DNA of 64,000 bases from Pseudaquidulcibacter saccharophilus (GCF_019455445.1 NZ_JAHWUS010000001.1:372001-436000), one strand, 5' to 3'; positions 17,618 to 26,102 are shown, counted from the stretch's first letter. Translations and numbers: made by a program. Notes: generated by a model from the letters alone, not told the origin.

Positions 17618-18433
17618 CTATTCTTCGTCTGAAACGCTGGTTTCGTCACCAACTTCGATGCGTGGCTCATCATATTTAACGTGAGATAGTTTGCCCAATG
17701 CCGCTTTTTCCATGCGGTTGCGGGCAATGATGTTTAGCGCCTCAAGGATGGTACAGAAAATAATAACCGCATAAATATAGGTGCGTGAAATATGGTGCCC
17801 CAAACCATCGGAAACCAAAATCCCACCAACAAATACCAAGAATGCAAGCGCGAGCATTTTTGTGGTTGGGTGTTTTTCAACAAAGTGTGAAACGATTGCG
17901 GTCGCATACATCATGATAATTACTGCAATTACAACCGCACTAATCATGATTGGTAAGTGGTTGGTCATGCCAACAGCGGTGATGATTGAATCAATTGCAA
18001 AGACAACGTCAACGACGGCAATTTGTGCCACAACCATGAAAAATGCGCTTTTGCCGGTATTGTTTTCGGCCTTCTCATGTTCTTCTTCGGGGTTTAACAT
18101 TTCCCAAATTTCGGCACTGGCCTTGTAAATAAGATATAGACCACCACCAAGCAGGATTAAATCACGCTTTGAAAAACCGTGTCCAAAAACGCTAAACCAA
18201 ACATCGGTAAGGCCGGCAAGCCATGTTAAGAGTGTTAAAAGCGCAATTCGCAAAAACATTGCCAGAAACAAACCAATGCGGCGCGCACTATCGCGCGTCT
18301 CAATCGGCAGTTTTGATGCCGCAATTGATACAAAGATCACATTGTCGATACCCAAAACAATTTCTAATGCCGTAAGGGTAAACAAAGAGACCCATCCCTC
18401 TACTGTATATACCCATGAGAAAAGCTCTGCCAA
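17618..18433 (-). CDS. TerC family integral membrane protein (second paralogue)
   Basis: A 271-residue polytopic protein with the TerC signatures LEIVLGIDNVIFVSI at the N-terminus and DVVFAIDSIITAVGMTNH in the second half. These align directly with the copy at 4267-5049, but the two are clearly diverged, so the duplication is old. The C-terminus (about 235-271) is a charged, acidic cytoplasmic-type tail that the other copy lacks. Substrate unknown; the family is associated with metal homeostasis. Confidence 0.88.
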   Translation of the reverse strand: MAELFSWVYTVEGWVSLFTLTALEIVLGIDNVIFVSIAASKLPIETRDSARRIGLFLAMFLRIALLTLLTWLAGLTDVWFSVFGHGFSKRDLILLGGGLYLIYKASAEIWEMLNPEEEHEKAENNTGKSAFFMVVAQIAVVDVVFAIDSIITAVGMTNHLPIMISAVVIAVIIMMYATAIVSHFVEKHPTTKMLALAFLVFVGGILVSDGLGHHISRTYIYAVIIFCTILEALNIIARNRMEKAALGKLSHVKYDEPRIEVGDETSVSDEE

Positions 18434-18577
18434 TTTCTGCCCCGATAAATTTCGCTATTTTTTTAATTTTTGCGACTTAATTGTTGAAATGATTATTACG
18501 TTGATTTGCAGCTTTTAAAATAAAATGTCAAACGATGCACCGCAAAATCTATAAAAACTATACCAAAGATGGGTGGT

Positions 18578-19363
18578 TTATTCCCCACTAAAGCTGACCT
18601 TTCGTTTTTCACGAAAGGCCTTGACCCCTTCAACAAAGTCTTTGGTGCGCGACGCCGCACATTGATAGTGACGTTCGGCCTGAAGGTGTTCAAAAAAGCC
18701 ATTATCAAGTGCATCCCACGCAATCTTTCTAATATAGCCCAAGGATTTAGTTGGCCCTTTTGCGATTTCGTGGGCGATTTCATTTACGCTTTTATCAAAA
18801 TCGTGCTTGCGGTAAACGCGCGTAAAAAGACCATTATCAAGCGCTTCTTTCGCACCCACTTTATGCCCCATCAACATCATTTCCATTGCCCGAACTCGAC
18901 CAATTGCCCGCGCCAAAAGATATGCAGAGCCACCATCGGGAACAAGTGCAATATTTTTGAATGATTGCATAATATAGGTATCATCACGGGCAAGGATTAA
19001 ATCACCCATTAATGCCACAGAACAACCAATGCCAACCACTGCACCCTTTAATGCGGTGATAATTGGCGTATCCATATTTCTTAATTGCTCAATCACCGGG
19101 TTATAAGTGGTTTCAAGAATTAGACCTAAATCACGATTGTCATCCTCAAGATCAAAACCAGTATCAAGTAAATTTGCACCAGAGCAGAAGTTGTCACCCT
19201 CGGATGAAATGATGACAACCCGTGCGGCATTATCGGCATTTGTTAATGCATCAAGCAGTTCATTTGCCATATTTTGTGAAATGGCATTAAAGTTTTTCGG
19301 GCTGTTGAGATTTATGCGCGCAATATCGTCTTCGATTTTGTAGGTAATTTCACTATAAACCAT
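18578..19363 (-). CDS. Enoyl-CoA hydratase/isomerase family protein, isomerase-like active site
   Basis: A 261-residue crotonase-fold protein. The oxyanion-hole segments are FCSGANLLD and ALKGAVVGIGCSVAL. The two glutamates of true enoyl-CoA hydratases are not seen: the first position reads GIGCSVAL and the second lies in FKNIALVPDGG. The aspartate in VPDGG matches PaaG-type isomerases, so an isomerase or another crotonase-family reaction is more likely than hydration. No beta-oxidation genes adjoin it; the gene stands alone between terC2 and ssrA. Confidence 0.85.
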   Translation of the reverse strand: MVYSEITYKIEDDIARINLNSPKNFNAISQNMANELLDALTNADNAARVVIISSEGDNFCSGANLLDTGFDLEDDNRDLGLILETTYNPVIEQLRNMDTPIITALKGAVVGIGCSVALMGDLILARDDTYIMQSFKNIALVPDGGSAYLLARAIGRVRAMEMMLMGHKVGAKEALDNGLFTRVYRKHDFDKSVNEIAHEIAKGPTKSLGYIRKIAWDALDNGFFEHLQAERHYQCAASRTKDFVEGVKAFREKRKVSFSGE

Positions 19364-19701
19364 TTTGTTCTCTTTTATTTTGCCGTGAATTTATTAATCT
19401 GCGCCGTTATAATTGTCATCAAGAAAAATGGGAAATAACATATTGGCGGCTTTATTTATCTCATTGTAGATATTATATTAAATTTGTCTGGTCGCACCAG
19501 ACTATGGCGATAAACGCGCATATAATAAGCAGGCTTATGGGTCAAATTTCCACCCTCCTCGCTTTGCTCGTCACTCAGAAATTTGGAAATTTGCGAAAAT
19601 AAAAACCCAAAAACGCGGTTTTAGGTTTTTATTTGCATTTTTGCTGCGAGATTTTCATTGTTGGCACTTTAATTCTTAAGCTTCCTTACTTATACTAATA
19701 C
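19364..19701. other. 338-bp intergenic region upstream of ssrA
   Basis: No gene seen. It holds the start region of the enoyl-CoA hydratase-like gene, a 51-bp exact partial copy of the tmRNA acceptor piece (19485-19535), a hairpin CAAATTTC/GAAATTTG (19543-19585), and a perfect 10-bp stem AATAAAAACC/GGTTTTTATT (19598-19633) that looks like a bidirectional terminator. Confidence 0.7.
19485..19535 (+). repeat. 51-bp exact duplicate of the 5' part of the tmRNA acceptor piece
   Basis: Identical to 19702-19752, including the perfect GTCTGGT-cgc-ACCAGAC hairpin and the strand that would pair in tmRNA helix P2. The T-arm and CCA end are missing here. Copy offset is 217 bases. Confidence 0.95.
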
Positions 19702-20119
19702 TGTCTGGTCGCACCAGACTATGGCGATAAACGCGCATATAATAAGCAGGCTGGACCGGGGTGCGATTCCCCGCGGCTCCACCATATATCTCAACTCGCC
19801 GCCTTCGGCACTTTGTGCCTCACTTAGCGAGTTGAGGAATAAGGACAGAATTTTTACGGAAGTAAATTCCGCAAAAATTACGGCATTTATGCTTGTTCTT
19901 ATTTTGTTATGGGGCCGATATAGGATCGACAGATGTCTAAAAATGTTGCTTTTGCCCGCATGGGTTACGTTAAAAACCCGTTTTTACAAATGCAAACGAT
20001 AATTTTGCACAGGATTATGCTTTGGCTGCGTAAGCAGTTACGGTTAAATCCGACTAAGTCCTGACACTACGCGTCTCAGGCGGGGTTTGGCAGTTTTCCT
20101 GGCAACAGAAAAAACTGCC
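19702..20119 (+). ncRNA. ssrA: Circularly permuted two-piece tmRNA
   Basis: Acceptor piece: about 19702-19784, with T-stem CGGGG/CCCCG, 7-base T-loop, and CGGCTCCACCA ending at 19784. Spacer: 19785-19910, with a perfect hairpin CTCAACTCGC/GCGAGTTGAG (19790-19836), removed in maturation. Coding piece: from 19911, GGGGCCG pairs with CGGCTCC of the acceptor piece and keeps the G3-U pair needed by alanyl-tRNA synthetase; GGATCGACAG is the conserved tmRNA segment after it. The tag frame 19992-20033 encodes ANDNFAQDYALAA followed by TAA, to which the charged alanine is added in front. A hairpin GGCAGTTTT/AAAACTGCC (20089-20119) marks the 3' end or terminator. Piece ends are approximate. Together with SmpB (not in this window) it rescues stalled ribosomes. 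Confidence 0.95.
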
Positions 20120-20287
20120 TCTTCATTTATCGTTTTCCCGTTTCCGTTTTTTACGGAAAACCTTTTCACACTTTTCCTAACTTGTCGCGATAATTGACTT
20201 GAAGTAGGTTATTTTCAGTAATTTACGAGCCGTATTTTTTCATCATTTGTTAAATTGTAAAAATCGATAAATTTACTCTTGCAAAAT

Positions 20288-20322
20288 ATATCATATGATA
20301 TTATATAAGAGCTATCATATAG
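20288..20322. promoter_or_regulatory. Probable PadR operators
   Basis: A perfect 14-bp palindrome ATATCATATGATAT (20288-20301) and a related partial one CTATCATATAG (20312-20322) lie just upstream of the padR-like start. They share the core ATCATAT. PadR-type regulators bind AT-rich dyads next to their own genes, so autoregulation and control of the reductase gene is likely. Confidence 0.65.
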
Positions 20323-20340
20323 AAATAAAGGAATAAAAAT

Positions 20341-21030
20341 ATGAGATTTGGAAAAAAATTTGGTTTTGGTCGTTGTGATGACGATGATGGTTTTGGTCAT
20401 CACCATAGATTTGCATTTGGCGGCCGTGGACGTGGTCGTGGAATGTTTGGCGAAGGTGGCCCTTTTGGCGGCCGCGGTTTTGGTGGCACTGATATGGGGC
20501 GGATGCGCGGCAAGCTTTTAAGCTCTGAGGAGGTGCATCTTATTATTCTTGAGTTGATGAGTGAAACTGAAATCTACGGTTATGAAATTATGAAAGCGAT
20601 TGAAGCCATGACATCGGGCGTTTATACCCCATCACCTGGCATGATTTATCCGCTTTTGAACTATATTACCGAATTGGGTCATGCAACATCAGAAGCAGAT
20701 GGCAACCGCAAACGCTTTAAAATCACTGATGAAGGTAAGCAATTCTTAGAAGAAAATCGCGAACAACTCGCGAAAATACTTGATAAGATCAAGGCCTTTT
20801 CGGAGCGCTTTGCAACAATGAACACCCGCTTTAATGAAGACGAATCTGCAGAAGAGGCATGGGGTCGTGAAGATGGCGGTCGCCATAATTTTGATATGCG
20901 CCGCGAATTTCACGAAATCCGCCATCAATTGCGCAAAGCATTATTTTCAAAACGTATGGCGTCTAAAGAAGAAAAAGCCCGTGTGCTTGAAATCTTGCGC
21001 CGCGCAATCGATGAGATAATAGGCGAATAA
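20341..21030 (+). CDS. PadR family regulator with metal-binding-type N-terminus (YqjI-like)
   Basis: A 229-residue protein. Residues 1-58 are rich in Gly, Arg, Phe, Asp and His (CDDDDGFGHHH, repeated GGRGRG), a likely metal-binding, disordered extension. The PadR winged helix follows (about 60-135, including YGYEIMKAIE and YTPSPGMIYPLLNYI), then a helical dimerisation tail. E. coli YqjI has the same build and, on binding nickel, controls the ferric reductase gene yqjH. Here the next gene, 2 bases downstream, is the YqjH-type reductase, so the same metal-iron crosstalk is likely. Unlike YqjI, the extension has few Cys and His, so the metal and affinity may differ. Confidence 0.88.
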   Translation: MRFGKKFGFGRCDDDDGFGHHHRFAFGGRGRGRGMFGEGGPFGGRGFGGTDMGRMRGKLLSSEEVHLIILELMSETEIYGYEIMKAIEAMTSGVYTPSPGMIYPLLNYITELGHATSEADGNRKRFKITDEGKQFLEENREQLAKILDKIKAFSERFATMNTRFNEDESAEEAWGREDGGRHNFDMRREFHEIRHQLRKALFSKRMASKEEKARVLEILRRAIDEIIGE

Positions 21031-21032
21031 TC

Positions 21033-21770
21033 ATGAGCATTTTCATAAACCGCATTCGTCATGAAATTAAAAAACGCAAACTGGTGGTAAAGGAAAATAA
21101 AAGCCTTACCCCAAATATGCGGCGGGTTGTTTTTGAGGGGGATGATTTGGCGGATTTTCCTTTTCTGTCCCCTGATGACCATGTAAAATTATTTTTTAAT
21201 ACTGAAAATGGCTATGAAATGCGTGATTATACGCCGCGTGCAATTGATAAAATTGCAAAAGAATTGGTGATTGACTTTGCGATGCATGAAAATGGAATCG
21301 CTACTGATTGGGCGCGATATGCAAAAATTGGTGATACCATTGAAATTGGTGGCCCGCGCGGTTCATCGGTGGTCGAAGGTTCAGAGTGGTGGGTTTTAAT
21401 TGGTGATGAAACCGCAATTCCTGCAATTGCCCGCCGTCTTGAAGAATTACCAAACGGCACGAATGTTACCGCAATTATAGCAATTACTGACCCCGCAGAG
21501 CGGCATGAGTTTAAAACCAATGCCAAACTAAATTTAAAATGGATTATCCGCCCCGAAAGTGAGAAAACCAATCCACAAGAACTGCTATTTGCCCTCGAAA
21601 ATACAAATTTTCCAGAGGGGGAGGGTTATGTTTGGGTTGCGTGTGAAGCGCATGTCACCCGTAAAATCCGTGAATATCTTTTGACAACACGCAAACACCC
21701 GCCCAAAAACCTAAAGGCTAGTGGTTATTGGGTTAAAGGGCAAATGGGTGCGCATGAAAAATTTGAATAA
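21033..21770 (+). CDS. Siderophore-interacting protein / NADPH-dependent ferric-chelate reductase (YqjH-like)
   Basis: A 245-residue flavoprotein with an N-terminal FAD-binding barrel (RDYTPRAID is the FAD motif, LVIDFAMHENGIATDWA follows) and a C-terminal NAD(P)-binding half (WWVLIGDETAIPAIARRL). It reduces ferric siderophore complexes to release iron in the cytosol. It is in one transcription unit with the PadR regulator, 2 bases apart, and ends directly against the convergent AhpD-like gene. Confidence 0.9.
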   Translation: MSIFINRIRHEIKKRKLVVKENKSLTPNMRRVVFEGDDLADFPFLSPDDHVKLFFNTENGYEMRDYTPRAIDKIAKELVIDFAMHENGIATDWARYAKIGDTIEIGGPRGSSVVEGSEWWVLIGDETAIPAIARRLEELPNGTNVTAIIAITDPAERHEFKTNAKLNLKWIIRPESEKTNPQELLFALENTNFPEGEGYVWVACEAHVTRKIREYLLTTRKHPPKNLKASGYWVKGQMGAHEKFE

Positions 21771-22163
21771 TTAACCGAATTCGTCAAAAACTTCTTTTGC
21801 CGCAAAAATGGCATTTAATGCCTTTGGAAACCCGCAATATAACGCCATTTGTATAAATATCTCGATGATTTCTTCGCGTGTTATACCGATATTAAGACTG
21901 GCGGCGATGTGGACTTTTAATTGCGGGATGGTGCCAAGCGCGCAAAGTGCCGATATAGTTGCAATCTCGCGGGCGCGTAATTCAAGCCCTTTTCGGGCAT
22001 ATATTTCACCAAAGCCAAACCCAATAACATATTGCGCCATATCGGGCGCAATATCTTTTAGTGCGTCAATAACTCTTTGCCCTTGTTCGCCATCAATTTT
22101 GGCAAGGTTTTCAAGACCGATTGCAAAGCGTTGTTCAAGTGTCTGATTTTGGTTCATCATCAT
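21771..22163 (-). CDS. Carboxymuconolactone decarboxylase / AhpD-like protein
   Basis: A 130-residue helical protein of the CMD family (ELRAREIATISALCALGTIPQLKVHIAASLN-type segment around residues 58-90). It lacks the CxxC pair of AhpD, having a single Cys in SALCALG, so peroxidase-type redox cycling as in AhpD is unlikely. The start overlaps merR by up to 29 bases (three consecutive ATGs are available), so the pair is co-translated and presumably under MerR control. The reaction is not known. Confidence 0.8.
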   Translation of the reverse strand: MMMNQNQTLEQRFAIGLENLAKIDGEQGQRVIDALKDIAPDMAQYVIGFGFGEIYARKGLELRAREIATISALCALGTIPQLKVHIAASLNIGITREEIIEIFIQMALYCGFPKALNAIFAAKEVFDEFG

Positions 22164-22521
22164 CTATATCCTTTTCAATTTGGCGATAGATGGTGATTTT
22201 GGTTTTCAATGTGCTGATATTATCTTTGAGGCGTGCTTGCTTTTCCGTTAGTTCTTGCAAATGCTTTTCCAAAAGTATGCGGCGCAATGCGGCGGTTTCA
22301 TTACCCATGGCGCGCAGTTTTGCGTATTCGATTTGCTTTTTAAGCGGCATATCAGTTTCTTTTAAACGCGCCAAAAACCCAAGCCATTGCATGATTTCGG
22401 GGTCATAAACCCGATGCCCACCACCGTCACGTAGGGGCTTTTCAAGCAAGCCAATCTTTTCATAGAAACGCAAAGTATCTATTGAAAGCCCGCATTTTTT
22501 TGATAATTCACCAATTTTCAT
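22135..22521 (-). CDS. MerR family transcriptional regulator
   Basis: With ATG at 22521 the protein has 128 residues and begins MKIGELSKKCGLS, the usual MerR start; the upstream ATG at 22536 adds five residues of no family character. The helix-turn-helix and wing cover residues 1-70 (DTLRFYEKIGLL and RVYDPEIMQWL are typical), followed by a long dimerisation coiled coil. Only one Cys is present and no metal-binding loop, so a metal or thiol signal through conserved cysteines is unlikely. Confidence 0.9.
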   Translation of the reverse strand: MKIGELSKKCGLSIDTLRFYEKIGLLEKPLRDGGGHRVYDPEIMQWLGFLARLKETDMPLKKQIEYAKLRAMGNETAALRRILLEKHLQELTEKQARLKDNISTLKTKITIYRQIEKDIDDDEPKSDT

Positions 22522-22530
22522 AATTACCCA

Positions 22531-22552
22531 TATCACGAAATCTATCGTGATA
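22531..22552. promoter_or_regulatory. Inverted repeat TATCACGA-N6-TCGTGATA before merR
   Basis: Perfect 8-bp arms 9 bases upstream of the merR start, downstream of the predicted -10 element. It could be a second operator or an RNA hairpin masking the start. Confidence 0.5.
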
Positions 22553-22556
22553 ATAT

Positions 22557-22587
22557 CATCTAAATGCTGGAGTATACTCTAGGTCAA
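22557..22587 (-). promoter_or_regulatory. MerR-type promoter with 19-bp spacer
   Basis: On the minus strand a -35 box TTGACC (22587-22582) is separated by exactly 19 bases from a -10-like TAGATG (22562-22557), and the spacer carries the dyad GAGTATACTC (22570-22579). An overlong spacer with a dyad inside is the hallmark of promoters activated by DNA distortion by MerR proteins, so autoregulation is likely. Confidence 0.7.
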
Positions 22588-22615
22588 GTGATGTTTATTG
22601 ATTATGATGACTTTT

Positions 22616-23953
22616 TTAATGGGTTTTTGAAATTTCCTGAACAGCACGTTCAAGGATTTCGTCACGCCCTTGTTTTATGCCTTCGAGAGTTGGGTGAACG
22701 ATTATATCAGGCGTAACTCCAATTCCTTCGATTGGATTTTTGTTGGCATCGAGATAATTTTCTATTGGAATATGCTGTTTTCCCCAAAAACCTAATCGAT
22801 AAAACCTGGAAGCAAGGACTGAACCATTTGAATTTTCACCAATAACCACACCGCGCTTATAATGCATTATGCAAGAAGAAAAAACTTCTGATGCGCTTGC
22901 GGAGTTAGAATTAATCAAAATAATTAGTTGTCCTTCATAATGTTGAAAAATGCCATTTGTAGAAAATTTATTTGTTTTATTTCTTGAAACTCGATACCCG
23001 CAAATTGTATCGGGCGGTAAAAAAAGACTGATAAGTTTATTTTCGTATTTGATGCTCCCCCCGCGATTTTCCCGTAAATCTAAAATTATCCCGTTGGGGC
23101 TAGTTTTAGCTATTTCAAATACTTGATTAATGTTTTCTATTTTGTCGAAACTTTGCAGCTTTATGTATGAAACTGAAGGCGGTATTTGGATTAAATTAGA
23201 ATATTTTGCAACACGCGGTATATTTGTTTGAAACTTTATCATTATGGGTTGGACATAGTTGATATCAGGAATTTTTTGCCTGTTATCTCCGGGCGAATTT
23301 ATTACACGGTCATCATAATATTCGGTTTGTAAAATATAACCGTAATCATAAAAAACCTTATTGCCTTTTGCATCAACCTCTATTGTGGCATCTTTAACAT
23401 AAAGGGGATAATTGGGTTTGACGGCAGCTTCAAATGCTGGGGTATTGGGATAAACCCAAGTAATGACCGTTCTGGGTTTACCACGGATATTTATGGATGA
23501 ATATTCAATCCCTGAAATATCAATGGCGTCTTTATATTTTTCTTTGAGCTTTGATAAAACATTAGGTTGGGTGCTATTACTACTTAGCTGTTCAGCATAA
23601 AGTGGGTTTATTCGTTTTTTTAATGTTAAAGATTGGTGCGATGATTTCAAAATTTCAAAATCTTTAGCCATTATCATAGCAAGCTCAACATTGGTTTTTG
23701 CTAATTTTGCTTTTTGCCTTCCATCAAGACAGATTTTATTCCAATCATTGCCACCAAAATTGGGGTCATAATATTTTTTTCGTATGTTGTCACAAAACTT
23801 GTCGTAAATAATTACGTTCTGTTCGGCAAATGGCATTTTTTTTTGCTTTTGAAATTCCAAATATCGTGTTGTGAAAACACCCAATAATATGGCGGCGGCA
23901 AGAATAATTATTACAATTATTCCTAAGACTATTTTTCCCAAATGTTTCAGCAT
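22616..23953 (-). CDS. S41 peptidase-like protein, membrane-anchored
   Basis: A 445-residue protein with one N-terminal membrane helix (about 8-30) and a periplasmic part. The core (PNGIILDLRENRGGS, then INSNSASASEVFSS around residues 348-360, then GVVIGENSNGSV around 369-379, then GIGVTPDIIVHPTLEG) matches S41 C-terminal-processing peptidases. The serine in SASASE is kept, but the lysine of the usual FGKG motif is replaced (NSNGS), so it is either of the tricorn/IRBP-like type with another catalytic base or inactive. I see no clear PDZ domain. It stands downstream of ftsH, where relatives carry glmM. Confidence 0.75.
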   Translation of the reverse strand: MLKHLGKIVLGIIVIIILAAAILLGVFTTRYLEFQKQKKMPFAEQNVIIYDKFCDNIRKKYYDPNFGGNDWNKICLDGRQKAKLAKTNVELAMIMAKDFEILKSSHQSLTLKKRINPLYAEQLSSNSTQPNVLSKLKEKYKDAIDISGIEYSSINIRGKPRTVITWVYPNTPAFEAAVKPNYPLYVKDATIEVDAKGNKVFYDYGYILQTEYYDDRVINSPGDNRQKIPDINYVQPIMIKFQTNIPRVAKYSNLIQIPPSVSYIKLQSFDKIENINQVFEIAKTSPNGIILDLRENRGGSIKYENKLISLFLPPDTICGYRVSRNKTNKFSTNGIFQHYEGQLIILINSNSASASEVFSSCIMHYKRGVVIGENSNGSVLASRFYRLGFWGKQHIPIENYLDANKNPIEGIGVTPDIIVHPTLEGIKQGRDEILERAVQEISKTH

Positions 23954-24024
23954 TTACCTACCTGTATACAACCTTTAATCAATATTTGATAAAAAATGCA
24001 ATGCGTGTTTTACGCAATAATACA

Positions 24025-24054
24025 CAAAAAAGCCCAAGCATTGCTTGGGCTTTT
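24025..24054 (-). terminator. Strong terminator after ftsH
   Basis: Stem AGCCCAAGC/GCTTGGGCT with a 3-base loop, followed on the minus strand by six T. It separates ftsH from the S41 gene. Confidence 0.9.
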
Positions 24055-24079
24055 GAAGTTGTTATTAAAGTGGAAGATT

Positions 24080-25984
24080 TTATTCCGCCGGTGTTGGTGC
24101 CGGATCGCCACCTTTGGAAACGGTTGGCACGGTTGGCGTTACATCACGACCGTCGTCATTGTCCTTGTCTTCGCGAATTGGCTTGATACCTTTAATAAGG
24201 TCTTTCAATTCGTCACCAGAAAGGGTTTCATATTCCAACAAGCCTTTGGCAACCGATTCCAAATCTTCACGGCGCTCGGTTAAAATGCGTGTGGCTTCTT
24301 GATAGCCCCAATCAACCAAACGGCGCACTTCGGCATCAATGATTTGTGCGGTGGCTTCAGAGATATTTTGGGTGCGTGAAACGCTGTGACCCAAGAAAAC
24401 TTCTTCTTGGTTTTCGCCATAAGCAACTTTACCGAGTTTGTCAGAGAAGCCCCAACGGGTTACCATATTTCTAGCAAGTCTTGTTCCCGCCTCGATATCA
24501 GAGCTTGCGCCCGATGTAATGGCATCTTTACCGAATACCAATTCCTCGGCAACGCGACCACCCATGATAACGGCAAGACGGCTCATCATTTGTTGGTAAG
24601 AGAACGACAATTTATCCGATTCCGGTAATTGCATCACCATACCAAGCGCGCGACCACGTGGAATAATGGTTGCTTTATGCACGGGGTCGGTGTTTGGCAC
24701 GGTCAAGGCAACAAGTGCGTGACCACCTTCATGATATGCCGTAAGTTTCTTTTCTTCCTGCGACATTGCCATGGTTTTACGTTCAACGCCCATCATAACC
24801 TTGTCTTTGGCGTCTTCAAATTCTTTCATGGTTACAAGGCGCATTCCACGGCGTGCCGCCAATAATGCCGCCTCGTTCACAAGGTTCATAAGATCCGCAC
24901 CCGAAAAGCCAGGGGTTCCGCGTGCGATAACTTTGGCATCAACATCTGATGCAAGTGGGGTTTTGCGCATATGAACTTTAAGGATTTTTTCGCGTCCATT
25001 AATGTCAGGAAGCCCTACAACAACTTGGCGGTCAAAACGACCTGGGCGAAGTAATGCAGGGTCAAGAACATCTGGGCGGTTAGTTGCGGCAATGATGATA
25101 ATACCTTCATTGGCCTCAAAACCATCCATCTCAACAAGTAATTGGTTTAGGGTCTGTTCGCGTTCATCGTTTCCGCCGCCAAGACCTGCGCCACGGTGAC
25201 GACCAACTGCGTCAATCTCATCGATAAAGATAATGCATGGCGCGTTTTTCTTGGCTTGTTCAAACATATCGCGTACGCGGGATGCACCAACACCAACAAA
25301 CATTTCCACAAAGTCAGAGCCAGAAATTGTAAAGAACGGAACGTTTGCTTCGCCGGCAACGGCGCGCGCAGTTAAGGTTTTACCTGTACCCGGAGGACCA
25401 ACAAGCAATGCACCTTTAGGAATTTTTCCGCCTAAACGTTGGAATTTTTGTGGATCTTTTAGGAAATCAACGATTTCTTGCAATTCTTCGCGGGCTTCAT
25501 CAATACCGGCCACATCTTCAAATGTTACACGACCTTTGGCTTCGTTTAAAAGTTTGGCTTTTGACTTCCCAAAGCCCATTGCGCCGCCGCCTTTGCCGCC
25601 AGACATTTGGCGCATAACCAAAAACCAAAGCCCAAGCATAAGTAATAATGGCAATAAATTACCCAAAACAGTCATCAAGAATGATGGGCGGCCTGGTTCA
25701 TCTTCAATTGAAACCTGAACCCCAGCTTTTAAAAGCATATCAGACGCAGAATCTTTGCTTGGTGCCACACTTACATATGGTGAGCCATCTTTCTTTTCAC
25801 CGTGCACTTTATCGCCGGAAATAGTGGCATTTTTAATTTGCCCGCCATTAACCTCGGCAACAAAGGTTGAATAAGGTAGAGAGGTTGCGGCTTGTGGCTG
25901 GGCAACCGGATGTTTATTCAGCGAAAAAATCGTTATAAATACAAGGACAAAAAAGCCCCAAATTGCAAGATCGCGTATCTTCAT
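24080..25984 (-). CDS. ftsH: ATP-dependent zinc metalloprotease FtsH
   Basis: A 634-residue inner-membrane AAA+ protease that degrades LpxC, sigma-32 and misassembled membrane proteins. There are two membrane helices (about 7-25 and 103-125) around a periplasmic domain, then Walker A GPPGTGKT, Walker [13 protein letters not shown], the [21 protein letters not shown], and the zinc site HEGGH with a downstream aspartate region. The Pro-rich tail is short. It is the last gene of the tol-pal-tilS-ftsH series but is set apart by a palindromic intergenic element. Confidence 0.98.
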   Translation of the reverse strand: MKIRDLAIWGFFVLVFITIFSLNKHPVAQPQAATSLPYSTFVAEVNGGQIKNATISGDKVHGEKKDGSPYVSVAPSKDSASDMLLKAGVQVSIEDEPGRPSFLMTVLGNLLPLLLMLGLWFLVMRQMSGGKGGGAMGFGKSKAKLLNEAKGRVTFEDVAGIDEAREELQEIVDFLKDPQKFQRLGGKIPKGALLVGPPGTGKTLTARAVAGEANVPFFTISGSDFVEMFVGVGASRVRDMFEQAKKNAPCIIFIDEIDAVGRHRGAGLGGGNDEREQTLNQLLVEMDGFEANEGIIIIAATNRPDVLDPALLRPGRFDRQVVVGLPDINGREKILKVHMRKTPLASDVDAKVIARGTPGFSGADLMNLVNEAALLAARRGMRLVTMKEFEDAKDKVMMGVERKTMAMSQEEKKLTAYHEGGHALVALTVPNTDPVHKATIIPRGRALGMVMQLPESDKLSFSYQQMMSRLAVIMGGRVAEELVFGKDAITSGASSDIEAGTRLARNMVTRWGFSDKLGKVAYGENQEEVFLGHSVSRTQNISEATAQIIDAEVRRLVDWGYQEATRILTERREDLESVAKGLLEYETLSGDELKDLIKGIKPIREDKDNDDGRDVTPTVPTVSKGGDPAPTPAE

Positions 25985-25994
25985 TTCAAACCTT

Positions 25995-26102
25995 CTAGAG
26001 CATCGTGAAGTTAATCGATTTGATTAACGGCTCGCACGATGCGACAAAATAAAGGATCTAGTGCATTTTCGTCTAGTGGTTACTAAACGCAAAATGCGCT
26101 AG
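25995..26102. repeat. RIME-like intergenic palindromic mosaic
   Basis: Two adjoining inverted repeats. The first has outer arms GCATCGTG (26000-26007)/CACGATGC (26035-26042) and inner arms GTTAATC/GATTAAC (26010-26028). The second runs from CTAGTGCATTTT (from 26058) to AAAATGCGCTAG (ending 26102). Both resemble the short palindromes scattered between rhizobial genes. It fills most of the 234-base gap between tilS and ftsH and contains no gene. Confidence 0.75.

Noticed and set aside
19721-20002. 93-codon plus ORF
   Set aside because: It lies within the tmRNA gene; the RNA structure and tag frame explain the sequence.
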